This document shows, piece by piece, positions 22,114 to 34,368 of a DNA stretch of 64,000 nucleotides. The stretch is from the NCBI RefSeq assembly GCF_907165205.1, contig NC_058191.1, positions 8,744,501 to 8,808,500 on the forward strand, given 5' to 3'. The notes under the pieces were generated by a model. It was not told where the DNA came from. It did not search any database and saw only the letters and a list, made by a program, of their open reading frames with translations. The position numbers were made by a program, and so were the translations under genes. The first letter of the stretch is position 1, and each line of letters starts with the position of its first letter. The DNA is from Coccinella septempunctata. Lineage: Eukaryota; Arthropoda; Insecta; Coleoptera; Coccinellidae.

Positions 22114-22604
22114 ATTATTTACCTGCCTTACTGTGAAGGCGTGATCCATTTCTTATTTTACATGTCCGCGGCAGATCGGTTACTGCCATGATCCGAACCT
22201 TTCCGCGCTTTTTTCCCTTGCTTAATTATCGTAATATACGATATCTGCAATATGGGAATAAAGCATGTGGATGCATACTGCTATCTTCGCTCTGAGAGTT
22301 AGGAAATTGAATTGGGTTGGTTCCCGTTTCTCTGTCAGATGTCGGTACGATGTATTTATACATCATACCCGCTACTGATATGGAATAAAAGGAGCCGGCA
22401 ATTCATAGCATTTCGTTGACAATTGAGTTTTGTTGCTCTGACGAGGTCAAATAAGACCGAAACCATGATCAGCATCTACTCTTTGTCGACGAAATGAAAA
22501 TTCTGGTAATACTTCGAGCGATGGTAGTTTGTAAGTTCGATTTAGATCGTAACATTCGTTGATTTAATTATCTGCGGATGTTATACATCTGAATTAATTC
22601 GTTT
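22114..22604 (-). repeat. Foreign 491-bp unit, inverted complete copy
   Basis: Reverse complement of 20833-21323 at equal length, with scattered single-base differences (TTTTACATGTCCG against the inverse of CGGACATATAAAA; GCATGTGG against GCATATGG). Confidence 0.85.
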
Positions 22605-22647
22605 ATTATTTACCTGCCTTACTGTAAAGGCGTGATCCATTTCTTAT
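22605..22647 (-). repeat. 43-nt stub of a further foreign unit
   Basis: Inverse of the end of the 491-bp unit (ATAAGAAATGGATCACGCC through GGTAAATAAT). It has no partner on the left side, so the hairpin is asymmetric. Confidence 0.8.
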
Positions 22648-22659
22648 CATATCTTTTAT
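22648..22659. repeat. Right 12-bp flank duplication of the insert
   Basis: Direct copy of CATATCTTTTAT. The satellite unit continues from here with TTTTCGAAGTCG. Confidence 0.7.
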
Positions 22660-23445
22660 TTTTCGAAGTCGATGACGGATGAAGAATTTCATATTGAAAT
22701 TCAAAAATAAGATTTATTAAGTGCAATCTTTTCCACACCACCTATGAGGTAGATTGCTAGGTGCGTTTTATTTTTACATGGTGTCCCCTGTAGGCCTAAT
22801 CCATGGTGTTAGTTTGGTTCTTTTAGGGCGTGTGTGATGAAGTTGATCAATTTTGTCAATTACTTACACACACTTTCGCCAGGTTATTATTACAAATTAC
22901 AGCATGCTGCGGTATCGCGTACATACTTTTTTTTTCTCTTTTTTTCTGGTACACTTGTTCATTTTCAGTTTTTTTTCTCTTTTTTTGGTACACATGTTCA
23001 TTTTCAGTTTATTGTATATTTCGTATATTTTCATTTTTCTGTAATTGTTATTTTTTTTTGTTTTTTCATTTGTGTTCTTAATTTTTCTCTTTTCTTTTTT
23101 TTTCTGGAACACATGTTCATTTTCAAATTTTTTTCTCTGTTTCTGGTACACATGTTCATTTTCAGTTTATGGTATATTTCGTATTTTTTCATTTTTCCGT
23201 AATTGTTATTGTTTTTTTTGTTTTTTCATTTGTGTTCTTAATTTTTTTAATCTCATTTATTTTTGTAACTAGTCGGAGGTAGAGTGAACTAGCTCATGCT
23301 AGACTCCGCCTCAAGTATATTTTTTTTCACTTATTAAGACTATTATCATTACTTTGTGATCAATCCACTGCGGTAGATACTACCACTGATCCCCAGACCA
23401 TCCTCAATCATCAATCCGACTATAATTGTAGCTGAATAATTTTTT

Positions 23446-25010
23446 GAGGTGGTCCGGCTGGGTTTCGAACCCAGTGAGCGCATGGGGTGACACTACAGAA
23501 ACTCCGTTTCTTGCCACCGCTCTACCCATGCGCCTGGTAACACTTGTTAGTGCAGTCTATTTCATGCCAAATACCAGGTGGCAGTGATTGTTATTAATAC
23601 GCGGAAGAGACTGTTTGTATGGTATTTTTATTTTATTGAATTATATTATTGGTCATTTCTCAATTTGTTTTTTCAATAAACGTACACAGAAGGAACCTTT
23701 GAATATAAGAGGTTACGGCCGGTTTCATAATCAAACCTAAAGTCGCTTTAATTTTTAAGCTTCTTTTAACCCAACTAAAAATGACATTGAAAGAAGCTTT
23801 AAACTCAAAGTGACTTTAAATTTGATTATGAAACCGGCCGTTAGTCTTCGAGTTGTACAAATGTTTCAACAGTAGATTCTTGAGATCGAAATAAACACGT
23901 TTTTCCTGTACCAAAAAAAAGGCAAAATAATGAGTTAGATAAGTGAATTAATATTTAGATTTCTCATTTTCAAGGAAATTGCTGAAAAAAAAGATACTTT
24001 TACATATTCCCAAAATTTCTGAACTCCCTTAACCTTTGTGAAGCAGTGTATTGTAAACAAGCTCCCACGTCGAAACTATACGTGAACTCTAAAAAATGTC
24101 AAACTGCAAGATTGAAATAGCAGATTTCACCTGGCAATACCAGTGTTGGCAGTTATCCATACATAAATAACAACCCCCGAAAAAGAAAGTCGAGGCATAG
24201 TCTATTCTAAACCATATCTTTTATTTTTCGAAGTCGATGACGGATGAAGAATTTCATATTGAAATTCAAAAATAAGATTTATTAAGTGCAATCTTTTCTA
24301 CACCACCTATGAGGTAGATTGCTAGGTGCGTTTTATTTTTACATGGTGTCCCCTGTAGGCCTAATCCATGGTGTTAGTTTGGTTCTTTTAGGGCGTGTGT
24401 GATGAAGTTGATCAAGTTTGTCAATTACTTACACACACTTTCGCCAGGTTATTATTACAAATTACAGCATGCTGCGGTATCGCGTACATACTTTTTTTTC
24501 TCTTTTTTTCTGGTACACATGTTCATTTTCAGTTTTTTTTTCTCTTTTTTAGGTACACATGTTCATTTTCAGTTTATTGTATATTTCGTATATTTTCATT
24601 TTTCTGTAATTGTTATTTTTTTTTGTTTTTTCATTTGTGTTCTTAATTTTTCTCTTTTCTTTTTTTTTCTGGTACACATGTTCATTCTTAAATTTTTTTC
24701 TCTGTTTCTGGTACACATGTTCATTTTCAGTTTATTGTATATTTCGTATTTTTTCATTTTTCCGTAATTGTTATTGTTTTTTTTGTTTTTTCATTTGTGT
24801 TCTTAATTTTTTTAATCTCATTTATTTTTGTAACTAGTCGGAGGTAGAGTGAAGTAGCTCATGCTAGACTCCGCCTCAAGTATATTTTTTTTCCCTTATT
24901 AAGACTATTATTATTACTTTGTGATCAATCCACTGCGGTAGATACTACCACTGATCCCCAGACCATCCTCAATCATCAATCCGACTATAATTGTAGCTGA
25001 ATAATTTTTT
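23446..25010. repeat. Satellite unit 14, 1565 bp
   Basis: Type A head. Private changes are TTTTTAAGCTTC in the MITE-like arm, ACATATTCCC near 24004 and TGATCAAGTTTG near 24412. The second box is preceded by TTTTTTAGGTACAC, shared with units 15, 19 and 27. Confidence 0.92.
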
Positions 25011-26555
25011 GAGGTGGTCCGGCTGGGTTTCGAACCCAGTGAGCGCATGGGGTGACACTACAGAAACTCCGTTTCTTGCCACCGCTCTACCCATGCGCCT
25101 GGTAACACTTGTTAGTGCAGTCTATTTCATGCCAAATACCAGGTGGCAGTGATTGTTATTAATACGCGGAAGAGACTGTTTGTATGGTATTTTTATTTTA
25201 TTGAATTATATTATTGGTCATTTCTCAATTTGTTTTTTCAATAAACGTACACAGAAGGAACCTTTGAATATAAGAGGTTACGGCCGGTTTCATAATCAAA
25301 CCTAAAGTCGCTTTAATTTAAAAGCTTCTTTTAACCCAACTAAAAATGACATTGAAAGAAGCTTTAAACTCAAAGTGACTTTAAATTTGATTATGAAACC
25401 GGTCGTTAGTCTTCGAGTTGTACAAATGTTTCAACAGTAGATTCTTGAGATCGAAATAAACACGTTTTTCCTGTACCAAAGAAAAGGCAAAATAATGAGT
25501 TAGATAAGTGAATTAATATTTAGATTTCTCATTTTCAAGGAAATTGCTGAAAAAAAAGATACTTTTACACATTCCCAAAATTTCTGAACTCCCTTAACCT
25601 TTGTGAAGCATTGTATTGTAAACAAGCTCCCACGTCGAAACTATACGTGAACTCTAAAAAATGTCAAACTGCAAGATTGAAATAGCAGATTTCACCTGGC
25701 AATACCAGTGTTGGCAGTTATCCATACATAAATAACAACCCCCGAAAAAGAAAGTCGAGGCATAGTCTATTCTAAACCATATCTTTTATTTTTCGAAGTC
25801 GATGACGGATGAAGAATTTCATATTGAAATTCAAAAATAAGATTTATTAAGTGCAATCTTTTCCACACCACCTATGAGGTAGATTGCTAGGTGCGTTTTA
25901 TTTTTACATGGTGTCCCCTGTAGGCCTAATCCATGGTGTTAGTTTGGTTCTTTTAGGGCGTGTGTGATGAAGTTGATCAATTTTGTCAATTACTTACACA
26001 CACTTTCGCCAGGTTATTATTACAAATTACAGCATGCTGCGGTATCGCGTACATACTTTTTTTTCTCTTTTTTTCTGGTACACATGTTCATTTTCAGTTT
26101 TTTTTTCTCTTTTTTAGGTACACATGTTCATTTTCAGTTTATTGTATATTTCGTATATTTTCATTTTTCTGTAATTGTTATTTTTTTTTTTTTTTTCATT
26201 TGTGTTCTTAATTTTTCTCTTTTCTTTTTTTTTCTGGTACACATGTTCATTTTCAAATTTTTTTCTCTGTTTCTGGTACACATGTTCATTTTCAGTTTAT
26301 TGTATATTTCGTATTTTTTCATTTTTCCGTAATTGTTATTGTTTTTTTTTGTTTTTTCATTTGTGTTCTTAATTTTTTTAATCTCATTTATTTTTGTAAA
26401 TAGTCGGAGGTAGAGTGACTCCGCCTCAAGTATATTTTTTTTCTCTTATTAAGACTATTATTATTACTTTGTGATCAATCCACTGCGGTAGATACTACCA
26501 CTGATCCCCAGACCATCCTCAATCATCAACTATAATTGTAGCTGAATAATTTTTT
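25011..26555. repeat. Satellite unit 15, 1545 bp
   Basis: Type A head. Two small deletions near 26418 (loss of AAGTAGCTCATGCTAG) and 26529 (loss of TCCG and neighbours) explain the length. A T run of about 17 lies near 26181. The MITE-like right tip reads ACCGGTCG. Confidence 0.92.
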
Positions 26556-28121
26556 GAGGTGGTCCGGCTGGGTTTCGAACCCAGTGAGCGCATGGGGTGA
26601 CACTACAGAAACTCCGTTTCTTGCCACCGCTCTACCCATGCGCCTGGTAACACTTGTTAGTGCAGTCTATTTCATGCCAAATACCAGATGGCAGTGATTG
26701 TTTTTAATACGCGGAAGAGACTGTTTGTATGGTTTTTTTATTTTATTGAATTATATTATTGGTCATTTCTCAATTTGTTTTTTCAATAAACGTACACAGA
26801 AGGAACCTTTGAATATAAGAGGTTACGGCCGGTTTCATAATCAAACCTAAAGTCGCTTTAATTTTAAAGCTTCTTTTAACCCAACTAAAAATGACATTGA
26901 AAGAAGCTTTAAACTCAAAGTGACTTTAAATTTGATTATGAAACCGGCCGTTAGTCTTCGAGTTGTACAAATGTTTCAACAGTAGATTCTTGAGATCGAA
27001 ATAAACACGTTTTTCCTGTACCAAAAAAAAGGCAAAATAATGAGTTAGATAAGTGAATTAATATTTAGATTTCTCATTTTCAAGGAAATTGCTGAAAAAA
27101 AAGATACTTTTACACATTCCCAAAATTTCTGAACTCCCTTAACCTTTGTGAAGCAGTGTATTGTAAACAAGCTCCCACGTCGAAACTATACGTGAACTCT
27201 AAAAAATGTCAAACTGCAAGATTGAAATAGCAGATTTCACCTGGCAATACCAGTGTTGGCAGTTATCCATACATAAATAACAACCCCCGAAAAAGAAAGT
27301 CGAGGCATAGTCTATTCTAAACCATATCTTTTATTTTTCGAAGTCGATGACGGATGAAGAATTTCATATTGAAATTCAAAAATAAGATTTATTAAGTGCA
27401 ATCTTTTCCACACCACCTATGAGGTAGATTGCTAGGTGCGTTTTATTTTTACATGGTGTCCCCTGTAGGCCTAATCCATGGTGTTAGTTTGGTTCTTTAA
27501 GGGCGTGTGTGATGAAGTTGATCAATTTTGTCAATTACTTACACACACTTTCGCCAGGTTATTATTACAAATTACAGCATGCTGCGGTATCGCGTACATA
27601 CTTTTTTTTTCTCTTTTTTTCTGGTACACATGTTCATTTTCAGTTTTTTTTTCTCTTTTTTTGGTACACATGTTCATTTTCAGTTTATTGTATATTTCGT
27701 ATATTTTAATTTTTCTGTAATTGTTATTTTCTTTTGTTTTTTCATTTGTGTTCTTAATTTTTCTCTTTTCTTTTTTTTTCTGGTACACATGTTCATTTTC
27801 AAATTTTTTTCTCTGTTTCTGGTACACATGTTCATTTTCAGTTTATTGTATATTTCGTATTTTTTCATTTTTCCGTAATTGTTATTGTTTTTTTTTGTTT
27901 TTTCATTTGTGTTCTTAATTTTTTTAATCTCATTTATTTTTGTAACTAGTCGGAGGTAGAGTGAAGTAGCTCATGCTAGACTCCGCCTCAAGTATATTTT
28001 TTTCCCTTATTAAGACTATTATTATTACTTTGTGATCAATCCACTGCGGTAGATACTACCACTGATCCCCAGACCATCCTCAATCATCAATCCGACTATA
28101 ATTGTAGCTGAATAATTTTTT
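26556..28121. repeat. Satellite unit 16, 1566 bp
   Basis: Type A head. Private changes are CCAGATGGCAG, GATTGTTTTTAATACG and TTCTTTAAGGGCG. Confidence 0.92.
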
Positions 28122-29687
28122 GAGGTGGTCCGGCTGGGTTTCGAACCCAGTGAGCGCATGGGGTGACACTACAGAAACTCCGTTTCTTGCCACCGCTCTA
28201 CCCATGCGCCTGGTAACACTTGTTAGTGCAGTCTATTTCATGCCAAATACCAGGTGGCAGTGATTGTTATTAATACGCGGAAGAGACTGTTTGTATGGTA
28301 TTTTTATTTTATTGAATTATATTATTGGTCATTTCTCAATTTGTTTTCTCAATAAACGTACACAGAAGGAACCTTTGAATATAAGAGGTTACGGCCGGTT
28401 TCATAATCAAACCTAAAGTCGCTTTAATTTTAAAGCTTCTTTTAACCCAACTAAAAATGACATTGAAAGAAGCTTTAAACTCAAAGTGACTTTAAATTTG
28501 ATTATGAAACCGGCCGTTAGTCTTCGAGTTGTAAAAATGTTTCAACAGTAGATTCTTGAGATCCAAATAAACACGTTTTTCCTGTACCAAAAAAAAGGCA
28601 AAATAATGAGTTAGATAAGTGAATTAATATTTAGATTTGTCATTTTCAAGGAAATTGCTGAAAAAAAAGATACTTTTACACATTCCCAAAATTTCTGAAC
28701 TCCCTTAACCTTTGTGAAGCAGTGTATTGTAAACAAGCTTCCACGTCGAAACTATACGTGAACTCTAAAAAATGTCAAACTGCAAGATTGAAATAGCAGA
28801 TTTCACCTGGCAATACCAGTGTTGGCAGTTATCCATACATAAATAACAACCCCCGAAAAAGAAAGTCGAGGCATAGTCTATTCTAAACCATATCTTTTAT
28901 TTTTCGAAGTCGATGACGGATGAAGAATTTCATATTGAAATTCAAAAATAAGATTTATTAAGTGCAATCTTTTCCACACCACCTATGAGGTAGATTGCTA
29001 GGTGCGTTTCATTTTTACATGGTGTCCCCTGTAGGCCTAATCCATGGTGTTAGTTTGGTTCTTTTAGGGCGTGTGTGATGAAGTTGATCAATTTTGTCAA
29101 TTACTTACACACACTTTCGCCAGGTTATTATTACAAATTACAGCATGCTGCGGTATCGCGTACATACTTTTTTTTTCTCTTTTTTTCTGGTACACATGTT
29201 CATTTTCGGCTTTTTTTTCTCTTTTTTTGGTACACATGTTCATTTTTCAGTTTATTGTATATTTCGTATATTTTCATTTTTCTGTAATTGTTATTTTTTT
29301 TTGTTTTTTCATTTGTGTTCTTAATTTTTCTCTTTTCTTTTTTTTTCTGGTACACATGTTCATTTTCAAATTTTTTTCTCTGTTTCTGGTACACATGTTC
29401 ATTTTCAGTTTATTGTATATTTCGTATTTTTTCATTCTTCCGTTATTGTTATTGTTTTTTTGTTTTTTCATTTGTGTTCTTAATTTTTTTAATCTCATTT
29501 ATTTTTGTAACTAGTCGGAGGTAGAGTGAAGTAGCTCATGCTAGACTCCGCCTCAAGTATATTTTTTTTCCCTTATTAAGACTATTATTATTACTTTGTG
29601 ATCAATCCACTGCGGTAGATACTACCACTGATCCCCAGACCATCCTCAATCATCAATCCGACTATAATTGTAGCTGAATAATTTTTT
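28122..29687. repeat. Satellite unit 17, 1566 bp (tetramer member a)
   Basis: Type A head. AAGCTTCCACG near 28738 marks this member and recurs in units 21 and 25. The first box ends TTTTCGGC, and CATTCTTCCGTTATTG lies late in the tract. Confidence 0.92.
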
Positions 29688-31243
29688 GAGGTGATCCGGC
29701 TGGGTTTCGACCCCAGTGAGCGCATGGGGTGACACTACAGAAACTCCGTTTCTTGCCACCGCTCTACCCATGCGCCTGGTAACACTTGTTAGTGCAGTCT
29801 ATTTCATGCCAAATACCAGGTGGCAGTGATTGTTATTAATACGCGGAAGAGACTGTTTGTATGGTATTTTTATTTTATTGAATTATATTATTGGTCATTT
29901 CTCAATTTGTTTTTTCAATAAACGTACACAGAAGGAACCTTTGAATATAAGAGGTTACGGCCGGTTTCATAATCAAACCTAAAGTCGCTTTAATTTTAAA
30001 GCTTCTTTTAACCCAACTAAAAATGACATTGAAAGAAGCTTTAAACTCAAAGTGACTTTAAATTTGATTATGAAACCGGCCGTTAGTCTTCGAGTTGTAC
30101 AAATGTTTCAACAGTAGATTCTTGAGATCGAAATAAACACGTTTTTCCTGTACCAAAAAAAAGGCAAAATAATGAGTTAGATAAGTGAATTAATATTTAG
30201 ATTTCTCATTTTCAAGGAAATTGCTGAAAAAAAAGATACTTTTACACATTCCCAAAATTTCTGAACTCCCTTAACCTTTGTGAAGCAGTGTATTGTAAAC
30301 AAGCTCCCACGTCTAAACTATACGTGAACTCTAAAAAATGTCAAACTGCAAGATTGAAATAGCAGATTTCACCTGGCAATACCAGTGTTGGCAGTTATCC
30401 ATACATAAATAAAAACCCCCGAAAAAGAAAGTCGAGGCATAGTCTATTCTAAACCATATCTTTTACTTTTCGAAGTCGATGACAGATAAAGAATTTCATA
30501 TTGAAATTCAAAAATAAGATTTATTAAGTGCAATCTTTTCCACACCACACGCTAGGTGCGTTTTATTTTTACATGGTGTCCCCTGTAGGCCTAATCCATG
30601 GTGTTAGTTTGGTTCTTTTAGGGCGTGTGTGAAGAAGTTGATCAATTTTGTCAATTACTTACACACACTTTCGCCAGGTTATTATTACAAATTACAGCAT
30701 GCTGCGGTATCGCGTACATACTTTTTTTTTCTCTTTTTTTCTGGTACACATGTTCATTTTCAGTTTTTTTTTCTCTTTTTTTGGTACACATGTTCATTTT
30801 CAGTTTATTGTATATTTCGTATATTTTCATTTTTCTGTAATTGTTATTTTTTTTTTGTTTTTTCATTTGTGTTCTTAATTTTTCTCTTTTCTCTTTTTTT
30901 CTGGTACACATGTTCATTTTCAGTTTTTTTTCTCTGTTTTCTGGTACACATGTTCATTTTCAGTTTATTGTATATTTCGTATTTTTTCATTTTTCCGTAA
31001 TTGTTATTGTTTTTTTTGTTTTTTCATTTGTGTTCCTAATTTTTTCAATCTCATTTATTTTTGTAACTAGTCGGAGGTAGAGTGAAGTAGCTCATGCTAG
31101 ACTCCGCCTCAAGTATATTTTTTTTCCCTTATTAAGACTATTATTATTACTTTGTGATCAATCCACTGCGGTAGATACTACCACTGATCCCCAGACCATC
31201 CTCAATCATCAATCCGACTATAATTGTAGCTGAATAATTTTTT
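29688..31243. repeat. Satellite unit 18, 1556 bp (tetramer member b)
   Basis: Head with the altered B box. CACGTCTAAAC near 30310 marks this member and recurs in units 22 and 26. A small deletion in CACACCACACGC near 30545 removes one hairpin arm. Confidence 0.92.
29692..29779 (-). other. tRNA-like head with altered B box
   Basis: In this copy the plus strand reads TTTCGACCCCAG where the others have TTTCGAACCCAG, and GTGATCCGG where the others have GTGGTCCGG. On the minus strand GGTTCGA becomes GGGTCGA, changing the first T of the TTCGA core (tRNA position 54). The 5-bp T-stem is kept. If the B box drives Pol III transcription, this copy should be weak or silent. It is the only B-box change I saw among the 39 heads. 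Confidence 0.7.
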
Positions 31244-32807
31244 GAGGTGGTCCGGCTGGGTTTCGAACCCAGTGAGCGCATGGGGTGACACTACAGAAAC
31301 TCCGTTTCTTGCCACCGCTCTACCCATGCGCCTGGTAACACTTGTTAGTGCAGTCTATTTCATGCCAAATACCAGGTGGCAGTGATTGTTATTAATACGC
31401 GGAAGAGACTGTTTGTATGGTATTTTTATTTTATTGAATTATATTATTGGTGATTTCTCAATTTGTTTTTTCAATAAACGTACACAGAAGGAACCTTTGA
31501 ATATAAGAGGTTACGGCCGGTTTCATAATCAAACCTAAAGTCGCTTTAATTTTAAAGCTTCTTTTAACCCAACTAAAAATGACATTGAAAGAAGCTTTAA
31601 ACTCAAAGTGACTTTAAATTTGATTATGAAACCGGCCGTTAGTCTTCGAGTTGTACAAATGTTTCAACAGTAGATTCTTGAGATCGAAATAAACACGTTT
31701 TTCCTGTACCAAAAAAAAGGCAAAATAATGAGTTAGATAAGTGAATTAATATTTAGATTTGTCATTTTCAAGGAAATTGCTGAAAAAAAAGATACTTTTA
31801 CACATTCCCAAAATTTCTGAACTCCCTTAACCTTTGTGAAGCAGTGTATTGTAAACAAGCTCATACGTCGAAACTATACGTGAACTCTAAAAAATGTCAA
31901 ACTGCAAGATTGAAATAGCAGATTTCACCTGGCAATACCAGTGTTGGCAGTTATCCATACATAAATAACAACCCCCGAAAAAGAAAGTCGAGGCATAGTC
32001 TATTCTAAACCATATCTTTTATTTTTCGAAGTCGATGACGGATGAAGAATTTCATATTGAAATTCAAAAATAAGATTTATTAAGTGCAATCTTTTCCACA
32101 CCACCTATGAGGTAGATTGCTAGGTGCGTTTTATTTTTACATGGTGTCCCCTGTAGGCCTAATCCATGGTGTTAGTTTGGTTCTTTTAGGGCGTGTGTGA
32201 TGAAGTTGATCAATTTTGTCAATTACTTACACACACTTTCGCCAGGTTATTATTACAAATTACAGCATGCTGCGGTATCGCGTACATACTTTTTTTTTCT
32301 CTTTTTTTCTGGTACACATGTTCATTTTCAGTTTTTTTTTCTCTTTTTTAGGTACACATGTTCATTTTCAGTTTATTGTATATTTCGTATATTTTCATTT
32401 TTCTGTAATTGTTATTTTTTTTGTTTTTTCATTTGTGTTCTTAATTTTTCTCTTTTCTTTTTTTTTCTGGTACACATGTTCATTTTCAAATTTTTTTCTC
32501 TGTTTCTGGTACACATGTTCATTTTCAGTTTATTGTATATTTCGTATTTTTTCATTTTTCCGTAATTGTTATTGTTTTTTTTGTTTTTTCATTTGTGTTC
32601 TTAATTTTTTTAATCTCATTTATTTTTGTAACTAGTCGGAGGTAGAGTGAAGTAGCTCATGCTAGACTCCGCCTCAAGTATATTTTTTTCCCTTATTAAG
32701 ACTATTTTTATTACTTTGTGATCAATCCACTGCGGTAGATACTACCACTGATCCCCAGACCATCCTCAATCATCAATCCGACTATAATTGTAGCTGAATA
32801 ATTTTTT
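31244..32807. repeat. Satellite unit 19, 1564 bp (tetramer member c)
   Basis: Type A head. ATTGGTGATTTC, AAGCTCATACG near 31857 and CTATTTTTATTAC near 32703. Matches unit 27 at an offset of 12505 bp, not unit 23. Confidence 0.92.
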
Positions 32808-34368
32808 GAGGTGGTCCGGCTGGGTTTCGAACCCAGTGAGCGCATGGGGTGACACTACAGAAACTCCGTTTCTTGCCACCGCTCTACCCATGCGCCTGGT
32901 AACACTTGTTAGTGCAGTCTATTTCATGCCAAATACCAGGTGGCAGTGATTTTTATTAATACGCGAAAGAGACTGTTTGTATGGTATTTTTATTTTATTG
33001 AATTATATTATTGGTCATTTCTCAATTTGTTTTTTCAATAAACGTACACAGAAGGAACCTTTGAATATAAGGGGTTACGGCCGGTTTCATAATCAAACCT
33101 AAAGTCGCTTTAATTTTAAAGCTTCTTTTAACCCAACTAAAAATGACATTGAAAGAAGCTTTAAACTCAAAGTGACTTTAAATTTGATTATGAAACCGGC
33201 CGTTATAGTCTTCGAGTTGTACAAATGTTTCAACAGTAGATTCTTGAGATCGAAATAAACACGTTTTTCCTGTACCAAAAAAAAGGCAAAATAATGAGTT
33301 AGATAAGTGAATTAATATTTAGATTTCTCATTTTCAAGGAAATTGCTGAAAAAAAAGATACTTTTACACATTCCCAAAATTTCTGAACTCCCTTAACCTT
33401 TGTGAAGCAGTGTATTGTAAACAAGCTCCCACGTCGAAACTATACGTGAACTCTAAAAAATGTCAAACTGCAAGATTAAAATAGCAGATTTCACCTGGCA
33501 ATACCAGTGTTGGCAGTTATCCATACATAAATAACAACCCCCGAAAAAGAAAGTCGAGGCATAGTCTATTCTAAACCATATCTTTTACTTTTCGAAGTCG
33601 ATGACAGATAAAGAATTTCATATTGAAATTCAAAAATAAGATTTATTAAGTGCAATCTTTTCCACACCACCTATGAGGTAGATTGCTAGGTGCGTTTTAT
33701 TTTTACATGGTGTCCCCTGTAGGCCTAATCCATGGTGTTAGTTTGGTTCTTTTAGGGCGTGTGTGAAGAAGTTGATCAATTTTGTCAATTACTTACACAC
33801 ACTTTCGCCAGGTTATTATTACAAATTACAGCATGCTGCGGTATCGCGTACATACTTTTTTTTTCTCTTTTTTTCTGGTACACATGTTCATTTTCAGTTT
33901 TTTTTTCTCTTTTTTTGGTACACATGTTCATTTTCAGTTTATTGTATATTTCGTATATTTTCATTTTTCTGTAATTGTTATTTTTTTTTTGTTTTTTCAT
34001 TTGTGTTCTTAATTTTTCTCTTTTTTTCTGGTACACATGTTCATTTTCAGTTTTTTTTCTCTGTTTTCTGGTACACATGTTCATTTTCAGTTTATTGTAT
34101 ATTTCGTATTTTTTCATTTTTCCGTAATTGTTTTTTTTTTTTGTTTTTTCATTTGTGTTCTTAATTTTTTTAATCTCATTTATTTTTGTAACTAGTCGGA
34201 GGTAGAGTGAAGTAGCTCATGCTAGACTCCGCCTCAAGTATATTTTTTTTCCCTTATTAAGACTATTATTATTACTTTGTGATCAATCCACTGCGGTAGA
34301 TACTACCACTGATCCCCAGACCATCCTCAATCATCAATCCGACTATAATTGTAGCTGAATAATTTTTT
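32808..34368. repeat. Satellite unit 20, 1561 bp (tetramer member d)
   Basis: Type A head. GGCCGTTATAGTC just after the MITE-like element and AAGATTAAAATAGC in the spacer recur in units 24 and 28. A few bases are lost in the T tract near 34015. Confidence 0.92.

Larger units (their letters stand above)
20833..22647. mobile_element. 1815-bp foldback insert of an unrelated 491-bp repeat
   Basis: The sequence is unrelated to the host satellite. It consists of one full 491-bp unit and a partial one on the plus strand, then a partial and a full one inverted, plus 43 nt of a further unit. Bases 20833-21679 pair with 21758-22604, giving 847-bp arms with few mismatches, and 21680-21757 form the loop. 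It has no coding frame of note and no canonical terminal repeats: its left edge begins at AAACGAATTAATTCAG and its right edge ends at the inverse of ATAAGAAATGG, a different phase of the unit. It could be a foldback transposon, a displaced piece of a second satellite, or an inverted-duplication artefact. I do not recognise the family. Confidence 0.75.
20054..23445. repeat. Satellite unit 13, interrupted by a foldback insert
   Basis: Type B head. The left part, up to 20832, is trimer member b (TTTCCGAACTCCC near 20627). The insert follows, and the unit resumes at 22648. The right part lacks the member-b marks (no TTTTATTGG box, no CGAATATTTTAATT) and instead resembles the unit at 53351. Without the 1827 bp of insert plus duplication the unit is 1565 bp. 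Confidence 0.9.

Noticed and set aside
20833..22647. LTR or TRIM element
   Set aside because: The 491-bp units are directly adjacent, with no internal region, primer-binding site or TG...CA ends; a TATAAA core alone is not enough.
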